A DNA stretch of 64,000 nucleotides from Phenylobacterium glaciei (GTDB taxonomy: Bacteria > Pseudomonadota > Alphaproteobacteria > Caulobacterales > Caulobacteraceae): NCBI RefSeq assembly GCF_016772415.1, contig NZ_JAGSGD010000001.1:1240001-1304000 (forward strand), read 5' to 3'. The notes beneath the pieces are model-generated. The model saw nothing but the letters and a program-made list of their open reading frames with translations, was not told the origin of the DNA and ran no database searches. A program made the position numbers and the translations under genes. Shown one piece after another: positions 27,294 to 34,973 of this stretch. Position 1 is the first letter of the stretch. Each line of letters begins with the position of its first letter.

Positions 27294-27842
27294 CTAGAAG
27301 ACCTCGGCCCCGCGGGTGATCGACAGGACGCCGGTGCGCGACAGCTCCACCAGGCCCAGGGGCCGCATCAGGTCGACGAACTTGTCGATCTTCGACGAGG
27401 CGCCGGTCAGCTCGAAGATGAAGCTGTCGATGGTGGTGTCCAGCACCTTGGCGCGGAAGATGTCGGCGATGCGCAGGGCCTCGACCCGGTCGCCGCCCGA
27501 CCCCTTGACCTTCACCAGCGCCAGTTCGCGCTCCAGGCCGTTGGGGTCGCGGGTGATGTCCTGCACGTGGCGCGTGGCCACCATCTTCTCCAGCTGGGCC
27601 TCGATCTGCATCAGCACATGCGGGGTGCCCCGGGTGACGATGGTGACGCGGCTGGTGTGGGCGCGACGGTCGGTCTCGGCCACCGTCAGGCTCTCGATAT
27701 TGTAGCCCCGGGCCGCGAACAGCCCCACCAGCCGGTGCAGGACCCCTGGCTCGTTGTCCACCAGGATGGCGAAGGTCGCCAGGCTCTCGGCCTCTTCCGA
27801 AGGCGTCAGGTCATAGACGGAGGCGGGCTGGGTGTCGGACAT
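27294..27842 (-). CDS. ilvN: Acetolactate synthase regulatory (small) subunit
   Basis: The 182-residue protein has an N-terminal ACT domain (about 22-100: TFAILVDNEPGVLHRLVGLF, GYNIESLTVAETD) that binds valine for feedback inhibition, and a C-terminal ALS_ss_C domain (DSFIFELTGASSKIDKFVDL). It activates and regulates IlvB in branched-chain amino acid synthesis. The longer open frame upstream lacks conservation, and the start at MSDTQPASVYDL is chosen. It is about 2.6 kb from ilvB, with four opposite-strand genes between, which is not the usual adjacent ilvBN layout. Confidence 0.95.
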   Translation of the reverse strand: MSDTQPASVYDLTPSEEAESLATFAILVDNEPGVLHRLVGLFAARGYNIESLTVAETDRRAHTSRVTIVTRGTPHVLMQIEAQLEKMVATRHVQDITRDPNGLERELALVKVKGSGGDRVEALRIADIFRAKVLDTTIDSFIFELTGASSKIDKFVDLMRPLGLVELSRTGVLSITRGAEVF

Positions 27843-27997
27843 GTCGAGGTCTCGCAGAAGGCGTCGGCAGGGAGGTGTCACAAGCGCCGCCTCCGGGCAA
27901 GGGATGGCCGCCGCGCGGTGAGTCCGAAAATCGCTGGCCTTCCCCGGCGCGGATGTCGGACAAGCAGCTTCACAACAAGCACGGGAGGCCTCAGGCC

Positions 27998-28519
27998 ATG
28001 GCGATTTCACTCTACGACGTCAGCGTCACTTCATTCCTGCAGTCGCTGAACGGCGTTGCCGGTTTCCTCGACCGGGGCCTGTCCCACTTCACCGACAACA
28101 ATGTCGATCCCAACTCGATCGTCGACGTCCGCCTGTTCCCCGACATGCTGCCCTTCTGGTTCCAGATCTCGTCGGTGGTGCACCACTCCTCCGAAGCCAT
28201 CGACGGCGTGCGGGCCGGGACCTTCTCGCCGGGCGGCGCCTCCCCGCCGCTCAGCTACGCCGATCTGCAGAAGCTGGTGGCCGACGCGCAGGCCTCGCTG
28301 AAGGCCCTCGACCCCGCCGAGGTCAACGGCTTCGAGGGCCAGGACATGGCCTTTGTCATGGGCTCGATGCGGATGCCCTTCACGGCGGAGGGCTTCCTGA
28401 TGTCCTTCTCCCTGCCCAACCTGCATTTCCACGCCACCACCGCCTACGACATTCTGCGCATGCAGGGCGTGCCGCTGGGCAAGCGCGACTATCTGGGAGG
28501 TTTACGGCTCAAGGCGTAA
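27998..28519 (+). CDS. DUF1993 family protein
   Basis: The 173-residue protein matches the DUF1993 pattern: an N-terminal helix (ISLYDVSVTSFLQSLNGVAGFLDRG-type), RLFPDMLPFWFQISSVVHHS, then PSLxFH-type SLPNLHFHATTAYDILRMQG and a terminal GKRDYLG. The fold is related to DinB-like four-helix proteins, with conserved His residues that may bind metal. Function is unknown. A Shine-Dalgarno (GGGAGG) lies about 9 bases before the ATG. It is divergent from ilvN and starts the block between ilvN and ilvB. Confidence 0.8.
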   Translation: MAISLYDVSVTSFLQSLNGVAGFLDRGLSHFTDNNVDPNSIVDVRLFPDMLPFWFQISSVVHHSSEAIDGVRAGTFSPGGASPPLSYADLQKLVADAQASLKALDPAEVNGFEGQDMAFVMGSMRMPFTAEGFLMSFSLPNLHFHATTAYDILRMQGVPLGKRDYLGGLRLKA

Positions 28520-28547
28520 GCGGCTTGCCCTGGCGGTCCAGGTCGGC

Positions 28548-29165
28548 ATGCTTGGCGACATGCACGCAGACCGGGACCGCATCGCCGCCAACCTCGCGGC
28601 CTTTCCGCGCATCGCCCTGGAAACGGGCGAGCGCCGGCGGGCGGCTGTGGCCATCGTGCTGTCGGCCCGGGACGGTGAGCTCACCTACCTGCTGACCCGC
28701 CGGGCGCTCACCATGCGCCGGGGCGCCGGCAACTACGCCCTGCCGGGCGGCAACCTGGAGCCAGGCGAGGACGCTATCGCCGGCGCCATCCGTGAGACCT
28801 CCGAGGAGTTGGGTGTCGCCATCGCGCCGGAGGAGGCTCTGGGGATGTTGGACGACTTCGAGACCCTGGGCGGCCACGTGGTGACCCCGGTGGTGTTCTG
28901 GACCGACGAGACCCTGAGCCTCAGTCCCGATCCGACGGAGGTGGACCGCGCCTGGTTCGAGCCGGTGGCGCGTCTGGATCATCCGGGGTCGCCGATGAGC
29001 GAGGAGCACCCCGACGGCGGCGAGCCCATCCTGCGGATGTTCGCCGACGACAACTGGATCAACCCGCCGACCGCGGCCTGGCTGTACCAATTCCGCGAGG
29101 TTGGTCTGTACGGCCGGCTGATCCGCGTGAGCCGCATCGGTCAGCCGGAGTGGACGGCGCGCTAG
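28548..29165 (+). CDS. Nudix hydrolase (CoA-pyrophosphatase-like)
   Basis: The 205-residue protein has a complete Nudix box: G-x5-E-x7-REUxEExGU, seen as GNLEPGEDAIAGAIRETSEE then LGV, with LPGG just before. The preceding RRAAVAIVLSARDGELTYLL and following GGHVVTPVVFW resemble CoA pyrophosphatases (NudL type). The box supplies Mg2+-binding glutamates for hydrolysis of nucleoside-diphosphate-linked compounds. The exact substrate is unproven. It follows the DUF1993 gene by 28 bases. Confidence 0.88.
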   Translation: MLGDMHADRDRIAANLAAFPRIALETGERRRAAVAIVLSARDGELTYLLTRRALTMRRGAGNYALPGGNLEPGEDAIAGAIRETSEELGVAIAPEEALGMLDDFETLGGHVVTPVVFWTDETLSLSPDPTEVDRAWFEPVARLDHPGSPMSEEHPDGGEPILRMFADDNWINPPTAAWLYQFREVGLYGRLIRVSRIGQPEWTAR

Positions 29166-29205
29166 CTGACCCTAAAGTAGCCGGTATAGAATTTTGAGAG
29201 CGGCA

Positions 29206-29742
29206 ATGACCGCACAGGAGAGGGAGCGCCAATTGGCTACCAAGACATTCCCCGTCGAAGCGGGACACATCCTCATGTTCGCCCGATCGGTCGGCGACGA
29301 TAACCGCGTCTATTCCGACGCCGACTACGCCAAGACCACCGAAGCCGGCGGCATCATCGCCCCCCCGACCTTCGCCCAGGCCAGCGCCCAGTTCGACCCC
29401 GACTACGGCCTGCGGCCCAAGATCGGCCAGCCCTGGTTCGGCTCGGGCAAGAACGCCACCGGCATCACCCGCGCGCCTGGTGGCGGCGGTGGTGGGGGCG
29501 GCGGCGGCCTGCATGCCGAGCAGCACTTCGAGTATCACCGTGCGCTCAAGGCCGGCGACGTGCTCACCGCCACCACGACGCCCGGCAAGACCTGGGAAAA
29601 GGAAGGCAAGCGCTCGGGCAAGCTGGTCTTCTCCGAGAGCGTCACCGAGTACCGCGACCAGACGGGCGAACTGGTGATCACCGCCCGCGGCGTCGGTGTC
29701 CGCACCGAACGCCCCGTCGAACAACCCGCTGAGAAGGCGTAA
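29206..29742 (+). CDS. FAS1-like/MaoC N-terminal-type dehydratase subunit (HadA-like)
   Basis: The protein is about 178 residues. It has the N-terminal hot-dog domain pattern of HadA/HadC-type proteins: HILMFARSVGDDNRVYSDAD, AGGIIAPPTFAQASAQFDPD and LHAEQHFEYHRALKAGDVLT. These proteins lack the catalytic Asp-His loop and pair with an active MaoC subunit, here the next gene 4 bases away. A run of ten glycines precedes LHAEQHF. Start choice: ATG at 29206 or, with a much stronger Shine-Dalgarno (GAGGGAG, 7 bases), TTG at 29233. Confidence 0.82.
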   Translation: MTAQERERQLATKTFPVEAGHILMFARSVGDDNRVYSDADYAKTTEAGGIIAPPTFAQASAQFDPDYGLRPKIGQPWFGSGKNATGITRAPGGGGGGGGGGLHAEQHFEYHRALKAGDVLTATTTPGKTWEKEGKRSGKLVFSESVTEYRDQTGELVITARGVGVRTERPVEQPAEKA

Positions 29743-29746
29743 GAAC

Positions 29747-30169
29747 ATGGCGCTCAGCGCGAAATCCCTGAAGGTGGGCGACGCCCACACCGCCCGCCTG
29801 GTGGATGACCTCAAGCGGACCCAGATCGTCCAGTACGCCGGCGCGTCCGGCGACTACAACCCGCTGCACACCGACGAGATCTTCACCACCCAGGTGGCCG
29901 GATACCCGTCGGTCTTCGCCCACGGCATGCTGACCATGGGCATGACCGGCAAGATGCTCACCGACTATGTGGGCGACGCCCGGCTGACCAAGTACGGCGT
30001 GCGCTTCACCAGCCAGGTCTGGCCGGGCGACACCCTGGACGCGACGGCCACGCTGAAGGCGATCAGCGACAAGGACGGCGCCAAGATCGCCGAGTTCGAC
30101 GTCAAGACGGTCAACCAGGCCGGCGTCGAAGTGCTCAGCGGCTCCGCCGAAGCCCGCGTCGACGACTAA
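29747..30169 (+). CDS. MaoC-family (R)-3-hydroxyacyl dehydratase subunit (HadB-like)
   Basis: The 140-residue hot-dog protein has the R-hydratase catalytic loop: YAGASGDYNPLHTDEIF contains the Asp-x4-His pair, followed by VFAHGMLTMGMTGKMLTDY. It likely dehydrates (R)-3-hydroxyacyl thioesters as a heterodimer with the preceding gene product, as in mycobacterial HadAB. The frame is open upstream, but ATG at 29747, overlapping the end of the preceding gene's Shine-Dalgarno area (GAGAAGG), fits the family start. Confidence 0.88.
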   Translation: MALSAKSLKVGDAHTARLVDDLKRTQIVQYAGASGDYNPLHTDEIFTTQVAGYPSVFAHGMLTMGMTGKMLTDYVGDARLTKYGVRFTSQVWPGDTLDATATLKAISDKDGAKIAEFDVKTVNQAGVEVLSGSAEARVDD

Positions 30170-30253
30170 CGGAACAGAGGCGGAGGCCGATCTCTTGCCT
30201 CCGCCGCCTACTACAGTGCGGACTCGACAGGCTTCTCAAGCAAACTCGTTCAC

Positions 30254-30348
30254 GTCATCCCGGCCGTAGCGAAGCGGAGAGCCGGGACCCAGGGGCGGAG
30301 CGCTCGGCCCCTGGGTCCCGGATCGGCCTATCGGCCGTCCGGGATGAC
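30254..30348. repeat. Intergenic palindromic repeat A, copy 1
   Basis: This 95-base element starts GTCATCCCGG and ends CCGGGATGAC, with an inner inverted repeat (GGGACCCAGGGG and CCCCTGGGTCCC) around GCGGAGCGCTCGG. Nearly the same sequence occurs inverted at 54218-54311. It lies between the convergent maoC-like and ilvB genes. Confidence 0.85.
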
Positions 30349-30405
30349 GGGAGTTGTTGTTCTGAGAAGGGAGCGCGCCCTCATCGGTCGCACCTTCGCG
30401 CGACA

Positions 30406-30428
30406 CCTTCTCCCGCAAGGGGAGAAGG
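30406..30428. repeat. Short hairpin repeat C, copy 1
   Basis: CCTTCTCCC-GCAAG-GGGAGAAGG forms a 9-bp-arm hairpin 15 bases beyond the ilvB stop. The same 23 bases recur at 34939-34961, and a reversed partial copy is at 59631-59647. Confidence 0.75.
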
Positions 30429-30442
30429 ACGCACCAAACGTC

Positions 30443-32236
30443 CTAGACCAGTCGCTTGCCGGCGTCGTCGATGACGCCGCCCAGGTCGCGGCCATCATTG
30501 GCCAGGATCATCTCGTTGTGGGCCTTGCCGGACGGGATCATCGGGAAGCAGTTCTCTTCCTTGGTGACCCGGCAGTCGAACAGCACGGGCTTTCGAACCG
30601 AGATCATCTCCAGGATCTTGTCGTCCAGCTCACCCGGCGTTTCGGCCCGGATGCCGATCCCGCCGAAGGCTTCGGCCATCTTCACGAAGTCGGGCAGGCT
30701 GGCCGAATAGGAGTGGCTGTAGCGTTCCCCGTGCAGCAGCTGCTGCCACTGGCGGACCATCCCCATCCACTCGTTGTTCAGGATGAAGATCTTGATCGGC
30801 AGGTCGTACTGAATGGCCGTGGCCATCTCCTGCATGGTCATCTGCACGCTGGCGTCGCCGGCGATGTCGATCACCAGCGAGTCGGGGTGGGCCATCTGCA
30901 CGCCCACGGCGGCCGGCAGGCCGTAGCCCATGGTCCCCAGGCCGCCGGAGGTCATCCAGCGGTTGGGCTGGTCGAAGTGATAGTACTGGGCGGCCCACAT
31001 CTGGTGCTGGCCCACCTCGGTGGTGATGTAGGTGTCGCGGTCCTTGGTCAGCTCGTACAGCCGCTGGACGGCGTACTGGGGCTTGATCAGCTTGCTATCG
31101 GGCGAATAGGCGAAGCCCTTGCGCGCGCGCCAGTGGTCGATCTGCGCCCACCACTCCGTCAGGGCCGCCTTGTCGGTGGCCGCGTTGCGGCTCTTCCAGG
31201 CGGCGATCAGGTCCTCGAGCACCGAGCCCGCGTCGCCGACGATGCCGATGTCGGCCTTGACGTTCTTGGAGATCGAAGAAGCGTCGATGTCGATGTGGAT
31301 CTTCTTCGACCCCGGCGAGAAGGCGTCCAGCCGGCCGGTGACCCGGTCGTCGAAGCGCGCGCCGATGCAGACCATGACGTCGCAGTCGTGCATGGCGTGG
31401 TTGGCCTCATAGGCCCCGTGCATGCCCAGCATCCCCAGCCACTGCGGATCGGACGCCGGGAAGGCGCCCAGGCCCATCAGGGTCGAGGTCACCGGCGCGC
31501 CGGTCAGCTTGGCGAAGTCGCGCAGCAGCTGGGCGGCCTTGGGGCCGGCATTGATGACGCCGCCGCCGGTGTAGAGGATCGGCTTGCGCGCACCGGCGAT
31601 CAGGGCCGCGGCCTCGGCCACCTTGCCGGCGTCGCCCTTGGTGCGGGGATTGTACTCGTGGTTGTGTTTGACCGCCTTGGGACCCTGATAGGCGCCCTTG
31701 GAGAACTGCACGTCCTTGGGGATGTCGATGACCACCGGCCCCGGACGGCCCGAGGTGGCGATGTGGAAGGCCTCGTGCATGATGCGCGGCAGGTCCTCCA
31801 CCGACTTCACCAGATAGTTCTGCTTGGTGATCGGCCGGGTGATGCCGACGGTGTCGCACTCCTGGAAGGCGTCGGTGCCGATCAGGTGGGTGGCGACCTG
31901 GCCGGTGATCACCACCATCGGGATGGAGTCCATCAAAGCATCGACGATGCCGGTGACCGCATTGGTGGCGCCGGGACCGGAGGTCACCAGGACCACGCCG
32001 CACTTGCCGGTGGAGCGCGCATAGCCCTCGGCGGCGTGGGTCGCCCCCTGCTCGTGGCGGACCAGCACGTGCTGCAGGCGCGTCTCTTCGAACAGCGCGT
32101 CATAGATCGGCAGCACGGCCCCGCCCGGATAGCCGAACAGCACCTCGACGCCCTGGTCGATCAGGGCGCGCACGACGATCTCCGCGCCGGTCAGGGTTTC
32201 GATATCGGCTTCGATGGTGGTCTGGTGAGCGGTCAT
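30443..32236 (-). CDS. ilvB: Acetolactate synthase catalytic (large) subunit
   Basis: The roughly 597-residue ThDP enzyme makes acetolactate and acetohydroxybutyrate in Val/Leu/Ile synthesis. The N-terminal ThDP-activation Glu is in [18 protein letters not shown], the central FAD/Rossmann domain follows, and the C-terminal ThDP motif is [16 protein letters not shown]...[13 protein letters not shown]. The preferred start is ATG at 32236; the open frame extends to an ATG at 32260 that abuts a terminator T-run. Expression is probably controlled by an attenuator directly upstream. The partner ilvN is not adjacent. Confidence 0.95.
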   Translation of the reverse strand: MTAHQTTIEADIETLTGAEIVVRALIDQGVEVLFGYPGGAVLPIYDALFEETRLQHVLVRHEQGATHAAEGYARSTGKCGVVLVTSGPGATNAVTGIVDALMDSIPMVVITGQVATHLIGTDAFQECDTVGITRPITKQNYLVKSVEDLPRIMHEAFHIATSGRPGPVVIDIPKDVQFSKGAYQGPKAVKHNHEYNPRTKGDAGKVAEAAALIAGARKPILYTGGGVINAGPKAAQLLRDFAKLTGAPVTSTLMGLGAFPASDPQWLGMLGMHGAYEANHAMHDCDVMVCIGARFDDRVTGRLDAFSPGSKKIHIDIDASSISKNVKADIGIVGDAGSVLEDLIAAWKSRNAATDKAALTEWWAQIDHWRARKGFAYSPDSKLIKPQYAVQRLYELTKDRDTYITTEVGQHQMWAAQYYHFDQPNRWMTSGGLGTMGYGLPAAVGVQMAHPDSLVIDIAGDASVQMTMQEMATAIQYDLPIKIFILNNEWMGMVRQWQQLLHGERYSHSYSASLPDFVKMAEAFGGIGIRAETPGELDDKILEMISVRKPVLFDCRVTKEENCFPMIPSGKAHNEMILANDGRDLGGVIDDAGKRLV

Positions 32237-32261
32237 TTCGGGGGGCCTGGTGTGGGGCATT

Positions 32262-32284
32262 AAAAAAGGCCCTCTGGGGGCCCG
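32262..32284 (-). terminator. Attenuator terminator in ilvB leader
   Basis: On the minus strand GGCCC-CCAGA-GGGCC is followed by six T. It lies between the leader peptide gene and the ilvB start, the position of a transcription attenuator. Upstream alternative hairpins GCGACCT/AGGTCGC (outer) and GACTGAC/GTCAGTC (inner) lie at 32292-32336. Confidence 0.8.
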
Positions 32285-32317
32285 GTGCAAGCGACCTTGT
32301 TCAGACTGACGTGATCG

Positions 32318-32368
32318 TCAGTCCGCGACAGGTCGCCGTACAAGTACAAGAATCTCGCGCACGAGCAT
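32318..32368 (-). CDS. ilvB leader peptide, branched-chain amino acid rich
   Basis: The 16-codon frame reads MLVREILVLVRRPVAD and stops with TGA. It contains four Val, three Leu and one Ile in 16 residues, and CTGGAG lies upstream as a ribosome site. Stalling at these codons when charged tRNA is scarce would prevent the terminator hairpin and let RNA polymerase enter ilvB. Such control has been described for Caulobacter ilvBN. The end of the frame overlaps the first arm of the pause hairpin, as the mechanism needs. Confidence 0.8.
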   Translation of the reverse strand: MLVREILVLVRRPVAD

Positions 32369-32407
32369 TCTCCAGAAACGAAGGTCCCTGCTGATGCCAT
32401 GCCCCCG

Positions 32408-33337
32408 TCAGGGCGTCAAGCCGGGGTTCAGCGCAAGAAACTGCCTCCACTGGTCGTCCGGGTCGGTGGCCGTGATCCGTGGCCAGTCGGCCATCTGCCC
32501 CCGTTGCCAGGTGGACTGGCGCTTGGCGTAGCGGCGGGTTTCCTGCTGGGCGGCGGTGAGCGCCTGGGCCGGGGTCAGCTCACCGCGCAGCTGGGCCGCC
32601 AGTTCGCGCACCCCCACCGCCTTCATGATCGGCAGGGCGGGGTCGAGATCCCGCGCCATCAGTTCGGCCACCTCTTCCAGGGCGCCCGCCGCCAGCATGG
32701 CTTCGAACCGGGCGTCGCAGCGGTCGTAGAGCGCCTTGCGGTCCGGCTCCAGCGCGACGGACGAATAGCTGCCGGCGGGCAGGGCGGGGTCCGTACGCCC
32801 CTGCCAATCGGTGAGCGAAACCCCGCTGGCGGCGAACACCTCCCAGGCCCGGACCAGCCGCTGCTTGTCGCCGGGACTGATCCGCAAGGCGGCGGCGGGA
32901 TCGGCGTCCGCCAGCCGGCGACGGAAGCCGACCTCGCCCATCGTGTCATAGTCGGCGGCGGCCTGGTCGCGCACCTCCGGCGGCGTGGCTGGGATCTCCG
33001 CCAGGCCGTGGGTCAGGGCGCGAAAATAGAGCCCGGTCCCGCCCACGACGACGACCGATTGCCCGCGCCCGGTGATCTCGGCGATCTCCTGGGCGGCCGC
33101 CCGCGACCAGGTCCCCACCGACCAGCCGTCGGCGCCGTCCACGGTTCCCACCAGGTGATGCGGGACCCAGGCCTCGTCCTCGTGGGAGGGCCGCGCCGTC
33201 ACCACCCGCAGGTCGCGATAGATCTGCAGGGCGTCGGCGCCGACGATCTCGGCCCCGGTCTTCTGAGCCAGACGCAGGGCCAGGGCTGACTTGCCGCTTG
33301 CGGTGGGCCCGGCGATCAGCCAGATGCGGGGCTCCAT
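32408..33337 (-). CDS. miaA: tRNA dimethylallyltransferase MiaA
   Basis: The 309-residue enzyme adds dimethylallyl to A37 of tRNAs reading UNN codons. Walker A is GPTASGKS (residues 10-17), followed by IVGADALQIYRDLRVVTARPS, the Asp/Gln substrate segment; here the usual SADS is GADA. VVGGTGLYFRALTHGL and KQRLVRAWEV are further hallmarks, and the C-terminal ETRRYAKRQSTW is typical. The start codon overlaps that of the divergent serB by two bases. A much longer frame upstream is antisense to serB and not used. Confidence 0.94.
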   Translation of the reverse strand: MEPRIWLIAGPTASGKSALALRLAQKTGAEIVGADALQIYRDLRVVTARPSHEDEAWVPHHLVGTVDGADGWSVGTWSRAAAQEIAEITGRGQSVVVVGGTGLYFRALTHGLAEIPATPPEVRDQAAADYDTMGEVGFRRRLADADPAAALRISPGDKQRLVRAWEVFAASGVSLTDWQGRTDPALPAGSYSSVALEPDRKALYDRCDARFEAMLAAGALEEVAELMARDLDPALPIMKAVGVRELAAQLRGELTPAQALTAAQQETRRYAKRQSTWQRGQMADWPRITATDPDDQWRQFLALNPGLTP

Positions 33338-34229
33338 GCAGCTCGCCCTTACCCTCGTCAGTCCCACGCCAGAGGCGGCCCAGGCCGCCATCGGCCCGAT
33401 CACCACAGCGCTCGCAGGCGCCCGCGCCCGCGTCAAGGAGCCCCGCGTCCTGGGCCCGGGCGCCGTCGATCTCGCCGTCGAGGCCGACGCCATCGCGCCC
33501 GTCCGCATCGCGGTCGCCAATGCCCTCGAAGGCCTGCCCGTCGACGCCTGCGTCCAGCACTGGAACGGCCGCCGCAAGCGCCTGCTGATCGCCGACATGG
33601 ACTCCACCATCATCGGCTGCGAGTGCATCGACGAGCTGGCCGATTTCGCCGGGGTGAAGGACAGGGTCTCGCAGATCACCGAGCGCGCCATGCGCGGCGA
33701 ACTGGACTTCGAGCAGGCCCTGCGCGAGCGGGTGGCCATGCTGAAGGACCTGTCGGTCGACGTCCTGCAACGCTGCTACGACGAGCGGGTGAGGCTGAAC
33801 CCCGGCGCGCGGACCCTGGTGCGCACCATGACCGCCAATGGGGCAGGGGCCTTCCTGGTCTCCGGCGGCTTCACCTTCTTCACCAGCCGCGTGGCCCAGG
33901 CCGCCGGCTTCCAGGCCAACCGCGCCAACACCCTGATCGAGGCTGGCGGCCTGCTCACTGGCGAGGTGGGCTCTCCGATCCTTGGCCGCGAGGCCAAGCT
34001 GGCCGCCCTGCGCGAGGAGACCGCCGCGGCGGGCTTCACCCCGGCTGACGCCCTGGCGGTCGGCGACGGCGCCAACGACCTGGCCATGATCAACGCGGCG
34101 GGCCTCGGCGTCGCCTACCGCGCCAAGCCCATCGTCGCCGCCGAGGCCGACGCCAAGGTGGACTATGCCGACCTGACGGCGCTGCTCTACTTCCAGGGCT
34201 ATACGGCGGCCGACTTCGTTACAGACTGA
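33336..34229 (+). CDS. serB: Phosphoserine phosphatase SerB
   Basis: The 297-residue HAD-superfamily enzyme catalyses the last step of serine synthesis. The nucleophile motif is DMDST beginning at D87, followed by CECIDELADFAG. FLVSGGFTFFTSRVA is motif II and VGDGANDLAMINAAGLGVAY motif III/IV. The N-terminal about 80 residues form the ACT-like regulatory part seen in many SerB proteins. The start, MQLALTL, shares two bases with the miaA start codon on the opposite strand, so no leader space exists between the two genes. Confidence 0.95.
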   Translation: MQLALTLVSPTPEAAQAAIGPITTALAGARARVKEPRVLGPGAVDLAVEADAIAPVRIAVANALEGLPVDACVQHWNGRRKRLLIADMDSTIIGCECIDELADFAGVKDRVSQITERAMRGELDFEQALRERVAMLKDLSVDVLQRCYDERVRLNPGARTLVRTMTANGAGAFLVSGGFTFFTSRVAQAAGFQANRANTLIEAGGLLTGEVGSPILGREAKLAALREETAAAGFTPADALAVGDGANDLAMINAAGLGVAYRAKPIVAAEADAKVDYADLTALLYFQGYTAADFVTD

Positions 34230-34278
34230 CGCCAGGCTTGATTGGGCGGGCGGGCGGGCCTTGCGCTAAGGCCAGACC

Positions 34279-34935
34279 ATGACATTGCCCCGCATCCCCA
34301 AGGCCGTCGTCTTCGACATGGACGGCCTGCTCTGCGACACCGAGGTCGTCTACCGCGACTCCATGTTCGCCACCGCCGCCGAGCACGGCCACGACATGCC
34401 GCTCTCGCTGTTCAAGAGCATGATCGGCCTGCCGGGCCCCATGAGCGACCGCCAGGTGCTCAACCACTTCGGCGAGGACTTCCCGATTGCGGCCTTCAAC
34501 GCCCGGGTCTCGGAGCATGTGGAAATCGCCTGCGAGCGCGGCATCGACCTGAAGACCGGGGTCATCGAATTGCTGGACACCCTCGACGCCCTGGACCTGC
34601 CGCGCGCCATCGCCACCTCATCGAGCCACCGGGCCGTGGAGGCCCATCTGGGCAAGACCGGCGTCCTCCCGCGCTTCCACGCGGTCATCGCCCGTGGCGA
34701 CTACGTCAACGGCAAGCCCAACCCCGACCCCTTCCTCAAGGCCGCTGAACGCCTCGGTATCGCGCCGGAGTTCTGCCTGGCCCTGGAAGACAGTCACAAC
34801 GGCGTCCGCGCCGCGTCGTCGGCCGGCATGATGACCATCATGGTCCCCGACCTGCTGGACCCCACGCAGGAGATGCACGCCCTCTGCGTCCGCATCGCTG
34901 CGGACCTGCACGAGGTGCGGGGTTTGCTGGGTTAA
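34279..34935 (+). CDS. HAD-superfamily phosphatase (beta-phosphoglucomutase-like)
   Basis: The 218-residue protein has the HAD motif I FDMDGLLCDTE (D13 and D15), motif II RAIATSSSHRAVEAHLG, and motif III/IV GKPNPDPFLKAAERLG...LALEDSHNGVRAASSAGM. The helical cap follows motif I, as in subclass IA members such as beta-phosphoglucomutase and sugar-phosphate phosphatases. The substrate cannot be assigned. It is 49 bases after serB and co-directional. Confidence 0.88.
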   Translation: MTLPRIPKAVVFDMDGLLCDTEVVYRDSMFATAAEHGHDMPLSLFKSMIGLPGPMSDRQVLNHFGEDFPIAAFNARVSEHVEIACERGIDLKTGVIELLDTLDALDLPRAIATSSSHRAVEAHLGKTGVLPRFHAVIARGDYVNGKPNPDPFLKAAERLGIAPEFCLALEDSHNGVRAASSAGMMTIMVPDLLDPTQEMHALCVRIAADLHEVRGLLG

Positions 34936-34938
34936 ATT

Positions 34939-34961
34939 CCTTCTCCCGCAAGGGGAGAAGG
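34939..34961. repeat. Short hairpin repeat C, copy 2
   Basis: This has the same 23-base hairpin as at 30406-30428. It fills the 38-base gap between the stops of the convergent HAD-phosphatase and hflC genes, so it probably serves as a shared terminator structure. Confidence 0.75.
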
Positions 34962-34973
34962 GACCTGGGCCAA

